From an uncultured Bacteroidia bacterium (GTDB taxonomy: Bacteria; Bacteroidota; Bacteroidia; Bacteroidales; Prolixibacteraceae): a stretch of 52,494 nt of DNA. The stretch lies in contig CAIVGL010000102.1 in NCBI GenBank assembly GCA_903905505.1, positions 1 through 52,494 of the forward strand, given 5' to 3'. The position numbers were made by a program, and so were the translations under genes. Positions 18,304 through 26,288 of the stretch are shown here, in pieces. Position 1 is the first letter of the stretch; every line of letters begins with the position of its first letter. Under the pieces are notes generated by a model. That model was not told the DNA's origin, ran no database searches, and saw only the letters and a program-made list of their open reading frames with translations.

Positions 18304-18882
18304 TTAATAAATTATTATCAAAGCCAGTGCTAACATTAATTTAATCGCGTTGCGATTACCAAGGATTTTTCTTATTTTATCTTTGGCTCGTTGTAGTTGC
18401 GTTTTTATGGTATTTTCACTAACCTGGCTTAGATTTGCGATCTCTTTTAATTTTTTCCCCTCCAGATATTTAAGTCTGAATATTTCACTCATCTGTGGAG
18501 GTAATTGAGCTATGGCAGCGTTTATTTTAAGAATAACCTCAGGATCTGGAGTGTCTGAATGGTTTTCGTAATTCAGCTGCGTTTCTAGGTAGAGTAAGTT
18601 GTGTTTGTCGTGGATGTTTAAATCACGTAGATGATTGATGCACCGATTTCTGACCGACTCAAATAGGTAGGCTTTTATAGACAAGGTGAGATTGATCCTT
18701 TCGGCATTTTCCCAGAAATAGATAAACAAGTTCTGGACGATGTCTTCGCACTCTTGTTTATCGTATATGTAGTTTTCTGAAAATTTTACTAGCTGCGGGT
18801 AGTATTCGCGAAACAAAGCTTCGTAAACTTTTAGGTTACGATTCTTGATCTCTCCAAATAATATTTTATCTGTCGTTAACAT
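18304..18882 (-). CDS. ECF sigma factor (Bacteroidota RNA polymerase sigma-70 family)
   Basis: The 192-residue protein contains sigma region 2 (about 20-85, with DIVQNLFIYFWEN for core binding and -10 recognition) and region 4 (about 118-172, LPPQMSEIFRLKYLEG followed by a helix-turn-helix). The last 14 residues (179-192) are strongly hydrophobic, a tail seen in many Bacteroidota sigma factors paired with FecR. I chose the ATG at 18880-18882; a TTG at 18903 would add seven residues and is less likely. It should direct transcription of the SusC/D operon after a signal from the receptor through FecR. It is separated from fecR by 214 bp, so the two may have separate promoters. Confidence 0.94.
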   Translation of the reverse strand: MLTTDKILFGEIKNRNLKVYEALFREYYPQLVKFSENYIYDKQECEDIVQNLFIYFWENAERINLTLSIKAYLFESVRNRCINHLRDLNIHDKHNLLYLETQLNYENHSDTPDPEVILKINAAIAQLPPQMSEIFRLKYLEGKKLKEIANLSQVSENTIKTQLQRAKDKIRKILGNRNAIKLMLALALIIIY

Positions 18883-19561
18883 TTTAGGTAAATGGGAATT
18901 CAATTAGGTGATGTAAAAATAATTTTATTTACAACATCTTTTAACTTTTCAGTTCTTTTTTGTTTCGACAATGTCTATTCGATAATTAGACTCCAAAGAT
19001 CTGTTTCTCTTTCCGTTTCACCTATACCCTTTAATATGTATTTTTCTCATCCCTATTTATAGGTATCTCTTCGGGTGAAGTTTTTGTTGATTCTTGTTAT
19101 GTTATCATTAGGTTAAGAACAGTGTAAATGAAAACTCTTTGTTTGTTAATTTGTTCTTAATTTAAACCTTAATATCACAGCGATTCGATCAGGTATGATG
19201 AAAATCATTTTTCATTAAGTTTTAAATTCGAGTTGGTATAAGTTTTAAAAAAGAGTGCGAAAATTCCCATTGAATAGGGATGAATATTAAAATATAATTG
19301 TAATTTCGACCCCGTAATTAAAGGAGTTTTAGAGTGGAGTTCTCCTTGTCTAAGGCGCTGTTGGTTAGGTATCTATCGATAATTCTGAAAATATTTTCCT
19401 GGAATATCTAGGGGTATCATACTCCAATTTAGAGGGTTGAGAAATGGTTTTTAGCATAAAATTGGAACTAGATTTCAGCGTAATTTTTGATTTAAATAAA
19501 ATATTCGCTGCTTAAGAATAGTATTCACAAGTGGTGTAAACAGATAAATAGCACGTAATTT
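18883..19561. other. 679-bp divergent intergenic region (sigma gene / respiratory operon)
   Basis: This AT-rich stretch separates the leftward sigma gene from the rightward respiratory operon. I see no credible open reading frame and no tRNA. It contains a palindrome (19198-19215), a short hairpin (AAGGAG at 19321-19326 with CTCCTT at 19342-19347) and a TAATTTCG box (19301-19308) that differs by one base from the Bacteroidota -7 consensus but has no clear -33 partner. A long 5' leader for the respiratory operon is plausible. Confidence 0.6.
19198..19215. promoter_or_regulatory. Candidate regulator palindrome upstream of the respiratory operon
   Basis: ATGAAAA (19198-19204) and TTTTCAT (19209-19215) form perfect 7-bp arms with a 4-bp spacer. 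This is the size and symmetry of a dimeric repressor or activator site. It is 346 bp before the first gene. No specific regulator family can be assigned. Confidence 0.3.
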
Positions 19562-20530
19562 ATGAGTCAAAACAGTAAAGACGCAAGTCATGATCACGAC
19601 CATCCTGGGCATGATAGCACCAATTCTAGGCGTGATTTCTTTAAGAATTTTGGTTTATTCGGCGCAGTAGCTGCGGCAGGCGGTGCTGCTGTTTACACCG
19701 GTTATAAATATGAAGAGACAAAGCCGGGTGCTAATTTCGTAAGAGTTCTTACAGCCGATAACCGTATCATAGAAGTTCCGAAAGAGGGATTCAAAGATAT
19801 TAAGGTAGATCTTAATCAACTTCAAAAACAAGGTCGCGAAGGTCTAAAAGGGCACCGTTTTGTGATGGTTATCGACCTGGCCAAATGCCGTAATGCCCGT
19901 AAATGTATTACCGCTTGTCAAGGAGCTCACCACCTTCGTCCACACGAATACCATATTAATACCTTGGTTATGCAGGAGTCTGAGAATACAGCTCCCTATT
20001 TTATGCCAAAACCTTGTCAGCACTGCGATAACCCACCTTGTGTGGCCGTTTGTCCTGTTGATGCGACCTTTAAACGTCAAGACGGTATCGTGCTAATCGA
20101 TAATGAGCGTTGTATTGGTTGTCGTTTTTGCATTGCAGCTTGTCCATATTCCGCTCGTTTATTCCATTGGGAAGAGCCACTTGTGGTTGAAGCCGATAAA
20201 GGTACGCCATATAATATTGAACTAAATGTTCCTCAGCGCAAGGGAACAATCTCGAAATGTTTGTTTAGCTCTGACCGTCTTCGCGAAGGTAAGCTTCCTT
20301 ATTGTGTCTCTGCCTGTCCAAATGGGGTATACTATTTTGGAGATGAAAATCAAGATTCAGTAACCAATGGAACAACCAAAGAGACCTTCCGCTTAAGTGA
20401 ATTACTTAAGGTTAATGCGGGTTATCAATTGATGCCTGAGTTAGGGACGAAGCCACGTGTTTACTACCTGCCAGCAAAAAATAGATTGTTTGAATTTAAG
20501 GAGGATAAAGATCCCGTGCAGTCAATCTAA
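19562..20530 (+). CDS. Tat-exported four-cluster iron-sulfur protein (DmsB/PsrB/ActB2-like) with two altered cluster motifs
   Basis: The 322-residue protein starts with a His/Asp-rich segment (HDHDHPGHD, 10-18), then a twin-arginine motif SRRDFFK (22-28) and an alanine-rich hydrophobic stretch (31-49). It should face the periplasm. The four motifs of the family follow. Motif II is C152-C155-C160-C164 and motif III is C184-C187-C190-C194, both complete. Motif I has C109, C115 and C119 but Ala112 where the second cysteine belongs. Motif IV has C233, C248 and C252 but Ser236 in that place. In this family motifs I and IV jointly hold two clusters, so these may be [3Fe-4S], Ser-ligated or absent. 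It should carry electrons from the NrfD-like partner to cytochrome c. No catalytic molybdopterin subunit is encoded nearby. Confidence 0.9.
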   Translation: MSQNSKDASHDHDHPGHDSTNSRRDFFKNFGLFGAVAAAGGAAVYTGYKYEETKPGANFVRVLTADNRIIEVPKEGFKDIKVDLNQLQKQGREGLKGHRFVMVIDLAKCRNARKCITACQGAHHLRPHEYHINTLVMQESENTAPYFMPKPCQHCDNPPCVAVCPVDATFKRQDGIVLIDNERCIGCRFCIAACPYSARLFHWEEPLVVEADKGTPYNIELNVPQRKGTISKCLFSSDRLREGKLPYCVSACPNGVYYFGDENQDSVTNGTTKETFRLSELLKVNAGYQLMPELGTKPRVYYLPAKNRLFEFKEDKDPVQSI

Positions 20531-20609
20531 ACTTTGCAAGCAGTGCTCGTCGATATTTCGGTGTCGCTTGAAAATGAAATTATAGAAATTTAAATAAATA
20601 GAAAAAATT

Positions 20610-21956
20610 ATGGCGTCAGAAGTAAATACCGATTTTTTGCAGGACAAAAAACTCGATTCTATTGCAGCTGATATTTTAAGACCTGTTGGAATTACACAAG
20701 GATTTGTGGTGTGGATGGGATTCTTAGGGGTCTCCTTAATGGGTTGTATTTATGCCTATTATATTCAGTGGGATAAAGGTTTAATTGTTACCGGCTTGCG
20801 TGACTATATTAGTTGGGGGATGTATATTGCCAACTTTGTGTTTTTTGTCGCAACAAGTTTGGTCGGAATGCTTATTAGTTCGGTCCTCGGTCTGATCGGG
20901 TTTAAATGGGTGAAGCCTATCGCTCGAATTGCAGAAATCATCGCGGTAGCATTTGCAGCAGTTGCGGGACTGGTTATTGTTTCAGATATGGGACGTCCAG
21001 AGCGACTGGCAAATGTTATTCTCCATGGACGTATTCAATCCCCAATTATCTGGGATGTGACTGTTGTGACCACCTATCTTACAATCAGTATTTTACTTTA
21101 CTTTTTGCCTTTAATACCAGATCTTGCAATCAGTAAGGGGCGGATGAATCATACGCCCAAGTGGCTTCAGAATATGTATGAGGTGCTATCCGTAAAATGG
21201 CAACATACCCCTGAGCAATATCGCCTTCTACTTAAGGCAATTCGTATTTTATTAATCTTGATCATCCCAACAGCTTTTGCCATTCATACGGTCACATCTT
21301 GGCTTTTTGCCGTTACCCTTAGACCGGGATGGGATAGTACTATTTTCGGCCCTTACTTCCTTGCTGGAGCTTTTGTGGCTGGATCCGCAGCGGTGGTTAT
21401 TGTGATGTATTTTATCCGTTCAAACTATAAACTAGATAAATATCTTACCAATCATCATTTCGATATGATGGGTAAACTGTTAGTCTTAGTGTCAATCGTA
21501 TACTTGTATTTTAATATCAACGAATACCTCGTGCCATCTTACAAAATGAAAACGGCTGAGGCGATACATCTTCATGATCTGTTTGTCGGTGAATACGCCC
21601 TTATGTTCTGGAGTGTTCAACTACTTGGATTAGTTCTTCCAATTATCTTGCTGTTGTTTAGCTTCTTTCGGAAACCATTCTCGATGCTGGTTATCTCTAT
21701 CGTGGTGTTGATCGCAGCTTGGTTTAAACGATTTTTAATTGTAGTTCCAACACAAGATCATCCATTCTTGCCAATGCAATATGTACCGAAGGCTTGGATG
21801 GTTTATCAGCCAACGATTATAGAGACAGCTATTACCGTTGGAACATTGTTGCTAGTTATAATCATTATTACAATTCTTGTAAAGTTCTTTCCTGTGATTC
21901 CAATTTGGGAGATGGCAGAAGAGCAACATGAGTTAGACCATAAATCACAAAAATAA
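20610..21956 (+). CDS. NrfD/PsrC family membrane subunit, ActC-like quinol-oxidising protein
   Basis: The 448-residue integral membrane protein has about ten hydrophobic segments (roughly 30-52, 64-94, 104-127, 145-168, 212-236, 248-270, 287-310, 328-355, 358-380 and 401-426). Ten segments match ActC/ActF of alternative complex III better than the eight of PsrC. Segments such as DMGRPERLANVI and a KRFLIVVPTQDHPFLPM stretch near 379-395 are also typical of NrfD-like proteins of respiratory chains. These proteins bind the quinone at the membrane and pass electrons to the iron-sulfur partner. It follows the iron-sulfur gene by 79 bp and precedes the cytochrome c gene by 13 bp. A role in menaquinol oxidation is inferred from the operon. 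Confidence 0.9.
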   Translation: MASEVNTDFLQDKKLDSIAADILRPVGITQGFVVWMGFLGVSLMGCIYAYYIQWDKGLIVTGLRDYISWGMYIANFVFFVATSLVGMLISSVLGLIGFKWVKPIARIAEIIAVAFAAVAGLVIVSDMGRPERLANVILHGRIQSPIIWDVTVVTTYLTISILLYFLPLIPDLAISKGRMNHTPKWLQNMYEVLSVKWQHTPEQYRLLLKAIRILLILIIPTAFAIHTVTSWLFAVTLRPGWDSTIFGPYFLAGAFVAGSAAVVIVMYFIRSNYKLDKYLTNHHFDMMGKLLVLVSIVYLYFNINEYLVPSYKMKTAEAIHLHDLFVGEYALMFWSVQLLGLVLPIILLLFSFFRKPFSMLVISIVVLIAAWFKRFLIVVPTQDHPFLPMQYVPKAWMVYQPTIIETAITVGTLLLVIIIITILVKFFPVIPIWEMAEEQHELDHKSQK

Positions 21957-21969
21957 GCGCGAAATACCT

Positions 21970-22863
21970 ATGAAAAGATATTTTATCCTACTTATAATTG
22001 TCCTTTTTTCAATGCAGTTGTCGGCTCAAGAATGGGTTGTAGCTCCAGCTGAGGCAGCACTGAAGAGTCCCTTTGCGTTTACTGATTCAACACGTAAGGC
22101 TGGGGAAGTAATTTACGTGGCTAATTGTAAATCGTGCCATGGTGATCCGGGAAAAAATAACGTCATTCAATTAGTCCCAATACCTCCGGATGCTGCTTCT
22201 GTAAAAATGCAAGCAAATACAGATGGTGCCTTACATTCTAAGTTAATTCAAGGTCGTGGGGCAATGCCATCCTTTAAGAATACACTCTCTTCAACTGATC
22301 TTTGGCGTGTTATCTCATTTATGAGAGGCTTTAATCCTAAATATGTGCAGGAGGTTGCGGTCCCAACGATTGGGAGTGCTTCTGCTCAAAATGTATCCAT
22401 TAAATTAAATTGGAATAAAACAAGCGGGCAAGTTGAAGCTTTACTTACCTCACTTAAAGAGAATATTGCTCAGCCAGTGGCTGGTGCAGAAGTAAAACTT
22501 TTTGCCAAACGTTTTTTCGGCAATCTTCCTATCGATGAGGCACGTAAGTCTGATGCGTTAGGTAAAGTTTCTTTTAATTTCCCGAAGGATCTTCCTGGAG
22601 ATTCAATAGGAAATGTTCAACTTGTTGTTAAGTTAACCGATGAAGTTGCATTTGGAGAGGCCTCAGCTGAAGCAAATCTAACTGTTGGTGTACCAACAAA
22701 TCGTCCAGCCTTGACTGATCAGCGTTCCATGTGGGGTGTGCTAGAAAAGTCGCCAGTCTGGCTTATCTTTGCGTATGTTTTGGCTGTCTTAACTGCCTGG
22801 GGCTTTATTGCTTATGTAGTTCTTCAGATCAGAGCGATCTACCGTGCTGGTAGTAAAGAATAG
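21970..22863 (+). CDS. Membrane-anchored monohaem cytochrome c
   Basis: The 297-residue protein has a Sec signal peptide (cleaved after LSAQ, residue 20) and a class I cytochrome c domain (about 40-125) with the haem motif CKSCH (53-57) and probable axial Met99 in RGAMPSF. A beta-sandwich domain follows (about 138-245, with PVAGAEVKLFAKRFFG and a DLPGDSIGN turn), then one C-terminal membrane anchor (about 262-285). The haem domain faces the periplasm and is in position to carry electrons from the iron-sulfur/NrfD pair to the CuA-cytochrome c subunit of the oxidase encoded downstream. The role resembles ActE of alternative complex III, though ActE is a lipoprotein and lacks this architecture. 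Confidence 0.9.
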   Translation: MKRYFILLIIVLFSMQLSAQEWVVAPAEAALKSPFAFTDSTRKAGEVIYVANCKSCHGDPGKNNVIQLVPIPPDAASVKMQANTDGALHSKLIQGRGAMPSFKNTLSSTDLWRVISFMRGFNPKYVQEVAVPTIGSASAQNVSIKLNWNKTSGQVEALLTSLKENIAQPVAGAEVKLFAKRFFGNLPIDEARKSDALGKVSFNFPKDLPGDSIGNVQLVVKLTDEVAFGEASAEANLTVGVPTNRPALTDQRSMWGVLEKSPVWLIFAYVLAVLTAWGFIAYVVLQIRAIYRAGSKE

Positions 22864-22892
22864 AAGTGGATGCAATCTTAATTTTCAGAGAG

Positions 22893-23672
22893 ATGAAAAA
22901 GTTAGTGTTAATCATTTTACTTGGTATCTTAGGTCTTTCGACCTATGCTCAAACGCCGGTTCAACGCGACGTTGAGATTGGAATTATGGAGCGACTAGGC
23001 GAGACGATTCCGCTAGATCTTAAATTTCTAAATGAAAACAATGACACGGTTACCCTGGGTAGCCTAATCAAAAAACCGACTATTCTCTCCTTTGTTTATT
23101 TTGATTGCCCTAGTATTTGCAGCCCTCTTTTAGATGGTGTGTCAGAAGTGGTCCGCTTGATGGATCTCTCTCTAGGAAAAGATTATGATATTATTACGAT
23201 AAGCTTTAATACCAAAGATACGCCGGAGAAAGCTCGGGAGAAAAAGCAGAACTTTGTTCAGAAGATCAAAGAAGCTGATCGCTCTAGTTGGTATTATCTT
23301 ACAGGTGAATTGCCAAATATACAGGCAATTACAGAGGCTGCTGGATTTCGTTTTAAGCCACAAGGAGTTGACTTCGCACATCCCGCAACCATTATCATGT
23401 TAAGTCCAACGGGTAAGATTACCCGTTATCTATATGGTACTAACTTCCTTCCATTTGATGTGAAGATGGCCGTAGTCGAAGCTCGGAAAGGATTGGCAAG
23501 CCCAACAAGTTCTAAAATCCTCGACTACTGCTTTGCTTATGATCCACGTGGCCGAAGTTATACTTTGCAAGTTACCCGATTAATGGGCACTTTTTCCTTA
23601 ATCGTAGGGTTCTTTTTTGTCGTCTATTTATTCATCTCATCCAGAAGAAAATCATCTAAAGAAGTAAAATAA
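22893..23672 (+). CDS. sco: SCO1/SenC-family copper chaperone
   Basis: Starting at the ATG 22893 gives 259 residues with a signal peptide (1-20, ending STYAQ). An upstream GTG at 22866 would place nine residues ahead of it and is unlikely. The thioredoxin-fold domain has the copper-binding DCPSICSP motif (Cys72, Cys76) and the distal His163 in DFAHPAT. A C-terminal membrane segment lies near residues 228-248. SCO proteins metallate or reduce the CuA site of cytochrome oxidase subunit II, and that subunit is encoded four genes later. The stop codon overlaps the start of the subunit I gene (TAATG at 23670-23674), indicating translational coupling. Confidence 0.94.
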   Translation: MKKLVLIILLGILGLSTYAQTPVQRDVEIGIMERLGETIPLDLKFLNENNDTVTLGSLIKKPTILSFVYFDCPSICSPLLDGVSEVVRLMDLSLGKDYDIITISFNTKDTPEKAREKKQNFVQKIKEADRSSWYYLTGELPNIQAITEAAGFRFKPQGVDFAHPATIIMLSPTGKITRYLYGTNFLPFDVKMAVVEARKGLASPTSSKILDYCFAYDPRGRSYTLQVTRLMGTFSLIVGFFFVVYLFISSRRKSSKEVK

Positions 23673-25291
23673 TGAATAATCAAGTATCTGCCGAACCGTT
23701 AAATTACCTCAATCATAAGACCGGGCTCTGGTCGTGGTTGACGGCTACCGATCATAAGCGTATCGGACTGCTGTATCTGTATGCTATTACCATATTCTTC
23801 TTGACCGCCGCTGTCTTAGGAGTGCTTATGAAGATTGAAAAATCTACCATAGGTCCAACTATTATGACGGCTCAGACCTATAATGCATTGTTCACCTTGC
23901 ATGGTATTATTATGATTTTTATCGTCGTGATTCCTGGTCTAGCTGCTGTTTTCGGGAATATCTGCCTTCCGATCATGATTGGAGCAAAGGATGTGGCCTT
24001 TCCAAAACTGAACCTATTCTCGTTCTATGTTTATATCACAGGTGCTTGTCTAGGTTTATATAGCCAATTTGCGAACGGTCACTCTCCAGATGCCGGTTGG
24101 ACCTTCTATGTCCCCTATAGCGCCGAGGTCAATTCGAATATTATTTTAGCCTTATTGGCCGCCTTTACGCTGGGATTTGCCTCTATCCTGACTGGATTAA
24201 ATTTCATTGTAACGATTCATCGTATGCGTGCACCAGGGATGACCTGGTTTAGAATGCCGCTATTCCCTTGGTCGTTATATGCAACGGCTTGGATTCAACT
24301 TTTGGCCACTCCAGTGGTCGGAATTACCCTGTTGATGGTCATTGCCGAACGGACTTTGCATGTGGGATTCTTCGATCCGAAACTTGGTGGAGACCCAGTA
24401 TTGTACCAACATCTATTCTGGATCTATTCCCATCCAGCTGTTTATGTCATGATCTTGCCTGCAATGGGTGTGGTAACAGAGATCTTCCCTACCTTTAGTC
24501 AGAAACCGGTCTTTGGATATCTTCCAATCGTATTCTCAAGTTTGGCTATTGCCCTAGTGGGGTACTTTGTTTGGGGTCATCATATGTTTACTTCAGGAAT
24601 GAGCTATGAATCACGTTGGTTCTTCTCGTTTATAACCTTCTTAGTGGCTATTCCTAGTGCGATAAAAGTCTTCAACTGGCTCTCTACCATGTATGGTGGA
24701 TCAGTGGATCTTCAACCTCCGCTTTTATATGCGATCTCATTTATCTTCTTATTTACGATTGGTGGATTTACGGGTCTTACCCTTGGAGCTGTCGCTACTG
24801 ATATCCATGTACATAATACTGATTTTGTGGTCGCTCACTTCCACTACATTATCTTCGGCGGTATGGGCTTTGGATTCTTTGCCGCCATGCATTATTGGTA
24901 CCCCAAAATTTATGGTCGGATGTATCACATTAAATGGGCTAACATAGCATGGGGTTTCCTATTTACAGGCTTTAATATTCTTTACTTCCCAATGTTTGTT
25001 ATGGGGATCCAAGGTATGCCTCGTCGTTATTACGATTATGATCCTAAATTTCAATTGGGTCAAACGATCTCCTCAGTGGGAGCAGTGATCTTATTTATTG
25101 GTTTGATAGCCATGATTACAAACCTAGTTTATCATGTGCGCAGAGGTGCTAAAGCCTCTGCAAATCCTTGGCATGGCGTAACGCTGGAATGGCAAGTTCC
25201 ATCACCTCCACCTCATGAAAATTTTGATGAGATTCCAGTTATTACGCGTGAACCTTATGTCTTTGACAACCCATATACTAAAGAAAAATAA
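23672..25291 (+). CDS. ctaD: Cytochrome c oxidase subunit I, A2-type
   Basis: The 539-residue protein has twelve or more membrane segments and all metal ligands: His77 and His391 for the low-spin haem, His389 for the active-site haem, and His254, His303 and His304 for CuB, with Tyr258 for the His-Tyr cross-link. Residues 252-258 read YSHPAVY. The Glu of A1-type oxidases is replaced and a Tyr-Ser pair precedes the His, the hallmark of A2-type enzymes such as caa3 of Thermus and Rhodothermus. It reduces oxygen and pumps protons. The start codon overlaps the SCO stop by one base. The haem O synthase at the operon end supports haem a or o at the active site. Confidence 0.98.
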   Translation: MNNQVSAEPLNYLNHKTGLWSWLTATDHKRIGLLYLYAITIFFLTAAVLGVLMKIEKSTIGPTIMTAQTYNALFTLHGIIMIFIVVIPGLAAVFGNICLPIMIGAKDVAFPKLNLFSFYVYITGACLGLYSQFANGHSPDAGWTFYVPYSAEVNSNIILALLAAFTLGFASILTGLNFIVTIHRMRAPGMTWFRMPLFPWSLYATAWIQLLATPVVGITLLMVIAERTLHVGFFDPKLGGDPVLYQHLFWIYSHPAVYVMILPAMGVVTEIFPTFSQKPVFGYLPIVFSSLAIALVGYFVWGHHMFTSGMSYESRWFFSFITFLVAIPSAIKVFNWLSTMYGGSVDLQPPLLYAISFIFLFTIGGFTGLTLGAVATDIHVHNTDFVVAHFHYIIFGGMGFGFFAAMHYWYPKIYGRMYHIKWANIAWGFLFTGFNILYFPMFVMGIQGMPRRYYDYDPKFQLGQTISSVGAVILFIGLIAMITNLVYHVRRGAKASANPWHGVTLEWQVPSPPPHENFDEIPVITREPYVFDNPYTKEK

Positions 25292-25298
25292 TAGATTT

Positions 25299-25928
25299 AT
25301 GTCAACAACCGAACATTCTGAGCATTCTGAACATAGCGAATATATAGATGTCGAAACCGGCAAAATGGGGATGTGGTTATTCCTATTTACGGAGTTATTT
25401 TTATTTGGCGGACTATTTATCGTTTACGCAGTTATGCGTGCTAAATATGGTGAGGACTTTCACCATGCTGCTCTTGAACTTAATGCATTTATTGGTGCAA
25501 CAAATACAGTCGTTTTACTCGTTAGTAGTATGACCGTGGCGATGTCCTTAACTGCGATTCAAAAGAGTCAAAAGAACTTAGCTGTAGGTCTAATCTTTGT
25601 GACTCTGATCTTAGCTGGTGTCTTTATGATCAATAAATATTTTGAATACGGCCATAAATTTGAATTGCACCTCTATCCAGGATCTGATGTGATGCGTAAT
25701 TTGCCTCCCGGAGAGATTATGTTTTTCGGTCTCTATTTCTTAATGACTGGACTCCATTTATTTCACGTGGTGGTAGGAGGAATATTGCTTACTATCATTA
25801 TGCTTCGGGTGAAATCTGGCAAGATCAATAAAGAGCATTTCTTATTACACGAGAATGGTGCGCTTTACTGGCATTTGGTCGATTTAATTTGGATCTTCCT
25901 CTTTCCTTTATTGTATTTAATAACCTAG
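25299..25928 (+). CDS. ctaE: Cytochrome c oxidase subunit III
   Basis: I chose the ATG at 25299, seven bases after the subunit I stop, giving 209 residues; an earlier in-frame start would overlap subunit I by about 77 bp. The N-terminus carries a short repeat EHSEHSEHSE, then the conserved GMWLFLFTELFLFGG motif and five membrane segments. It ends with ALYWHLVDLIWIFLFPLLYL, where the WHxVDxxW signature of subunit III is clear. The five-helix length fits a short subunit III in which the first two helices of the mitochondrial form are absent. It stabilises the proton-pumping core. Confidence 0.96.
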   Translation: MSTTEHSEHSEHSEYIDVETGKMGMWLFLFTELFLFGGLFIVYAVMRAKYGEDFHHAALELNAFIGATNTVVLLVSSMTVAMSLTAIQKSQKNLAVGLIFVTLILAGVFMINKYFEYGHKFELHLYPGSDVMRNLPPGEIMFFGLYFLMTGLHLFHVVVGGILLTIIMLRVKSGKINKEHFLLHENGALYWHLVDLIWIFLFPLLYLIT

Positions 25929-25945
25929 CATTCAGTTTGGAATGC
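25928..25945 (+). other. Small hairpin overlapping the subunit III stop codon
   Basis: GCATTC (25928-25933) and GAATGC (25940-25945) pair perfectly around a 6-nt loop, starting at the last base of the stop codon. There is no T run, so this is not a terminator. An mRNA-stability or processing role inside the operon is possible. Confidence 0.35.
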
Positions 25946-25989
25946 CTGAAGAGATAACGCTATACTTATAGAATTAAAGCATTAATAAA

Positions 25990-26277
25990 ATGGAAGATCA
26001 TCACGACAATCATATAACGAGTTACGCGCAAAACTTTAAAGTTTTGTTTGTTTTGCTCTTGTTAACCATCTCGACGATTTTGGTAGTTAAATTAGACCTT
26101 GGTATATATACATTGGCCATGGCCCTATTTTTAGCTTCGGTTAAAACTACAATCGTACTAACCTATTTTATGCACCTAAAGGGTGAAAAACTTATTTTGC
26201 GTTTGATGGTAGGCGGCGTATTTTTACTATTCGCTATTATCGTCATCATAACATTTATTGATTATTACTTCAGATAA
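25990..26277 (+). CDS. Cytochrome c oxidase subunit IV (caa3-type small subunit)
   Basis: The 95-residue protein has three membrane segments (about 16-34, 37-58 and 68-92) and the TYFMHLKGE motif of the prokaryotic subunit IV family. The N-terminus is His-rich (MEDHHDNHI). It is a small non-catalytic subunit of caa3/aa3 oxidases. It lies between the subunit III and subunit II genes, with 61 bp before it and 11 bp after, so it is part of the same transcript. Confidence 0.9.
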   Translation: MEDHHDNHITSYAQNFKVLFVLLLLTISTILVVKLDLGIYTLAMALFLASVKTTIVLTYFMHLKGEKLILRLMVGGVFLLFAIIVIITFIDYYFR

Positions 26278-26288
26278 TTTAAAAAACT

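Noticed and set aside
19562-21956. DMSO, polysulfide, thiosulfate or nitrite reductase pair
   Set aside because: The iron-sulfur plus NrfD pair fits these families by fold, but no molybdopterin or multihaem catalytic subunit is adjacent, and the genes lead straight into a cytochrome c, SCO and oxidase operon.
25215-25298. Longer subunit III start inside the subunit I gene
   Set aside because: It would need a 77-bp overlap with subunit I and adds residues with no family similarity; the ATG at 25299 gives a normal N-terminus.
25311-25340. Nine-base tandem repeat in subunit III as a phase-variable repeat
   Set aside because: The unit is a multiple of three with only about three imperfect copies, so it encodes a short peptide repeat and would not shift the frame.
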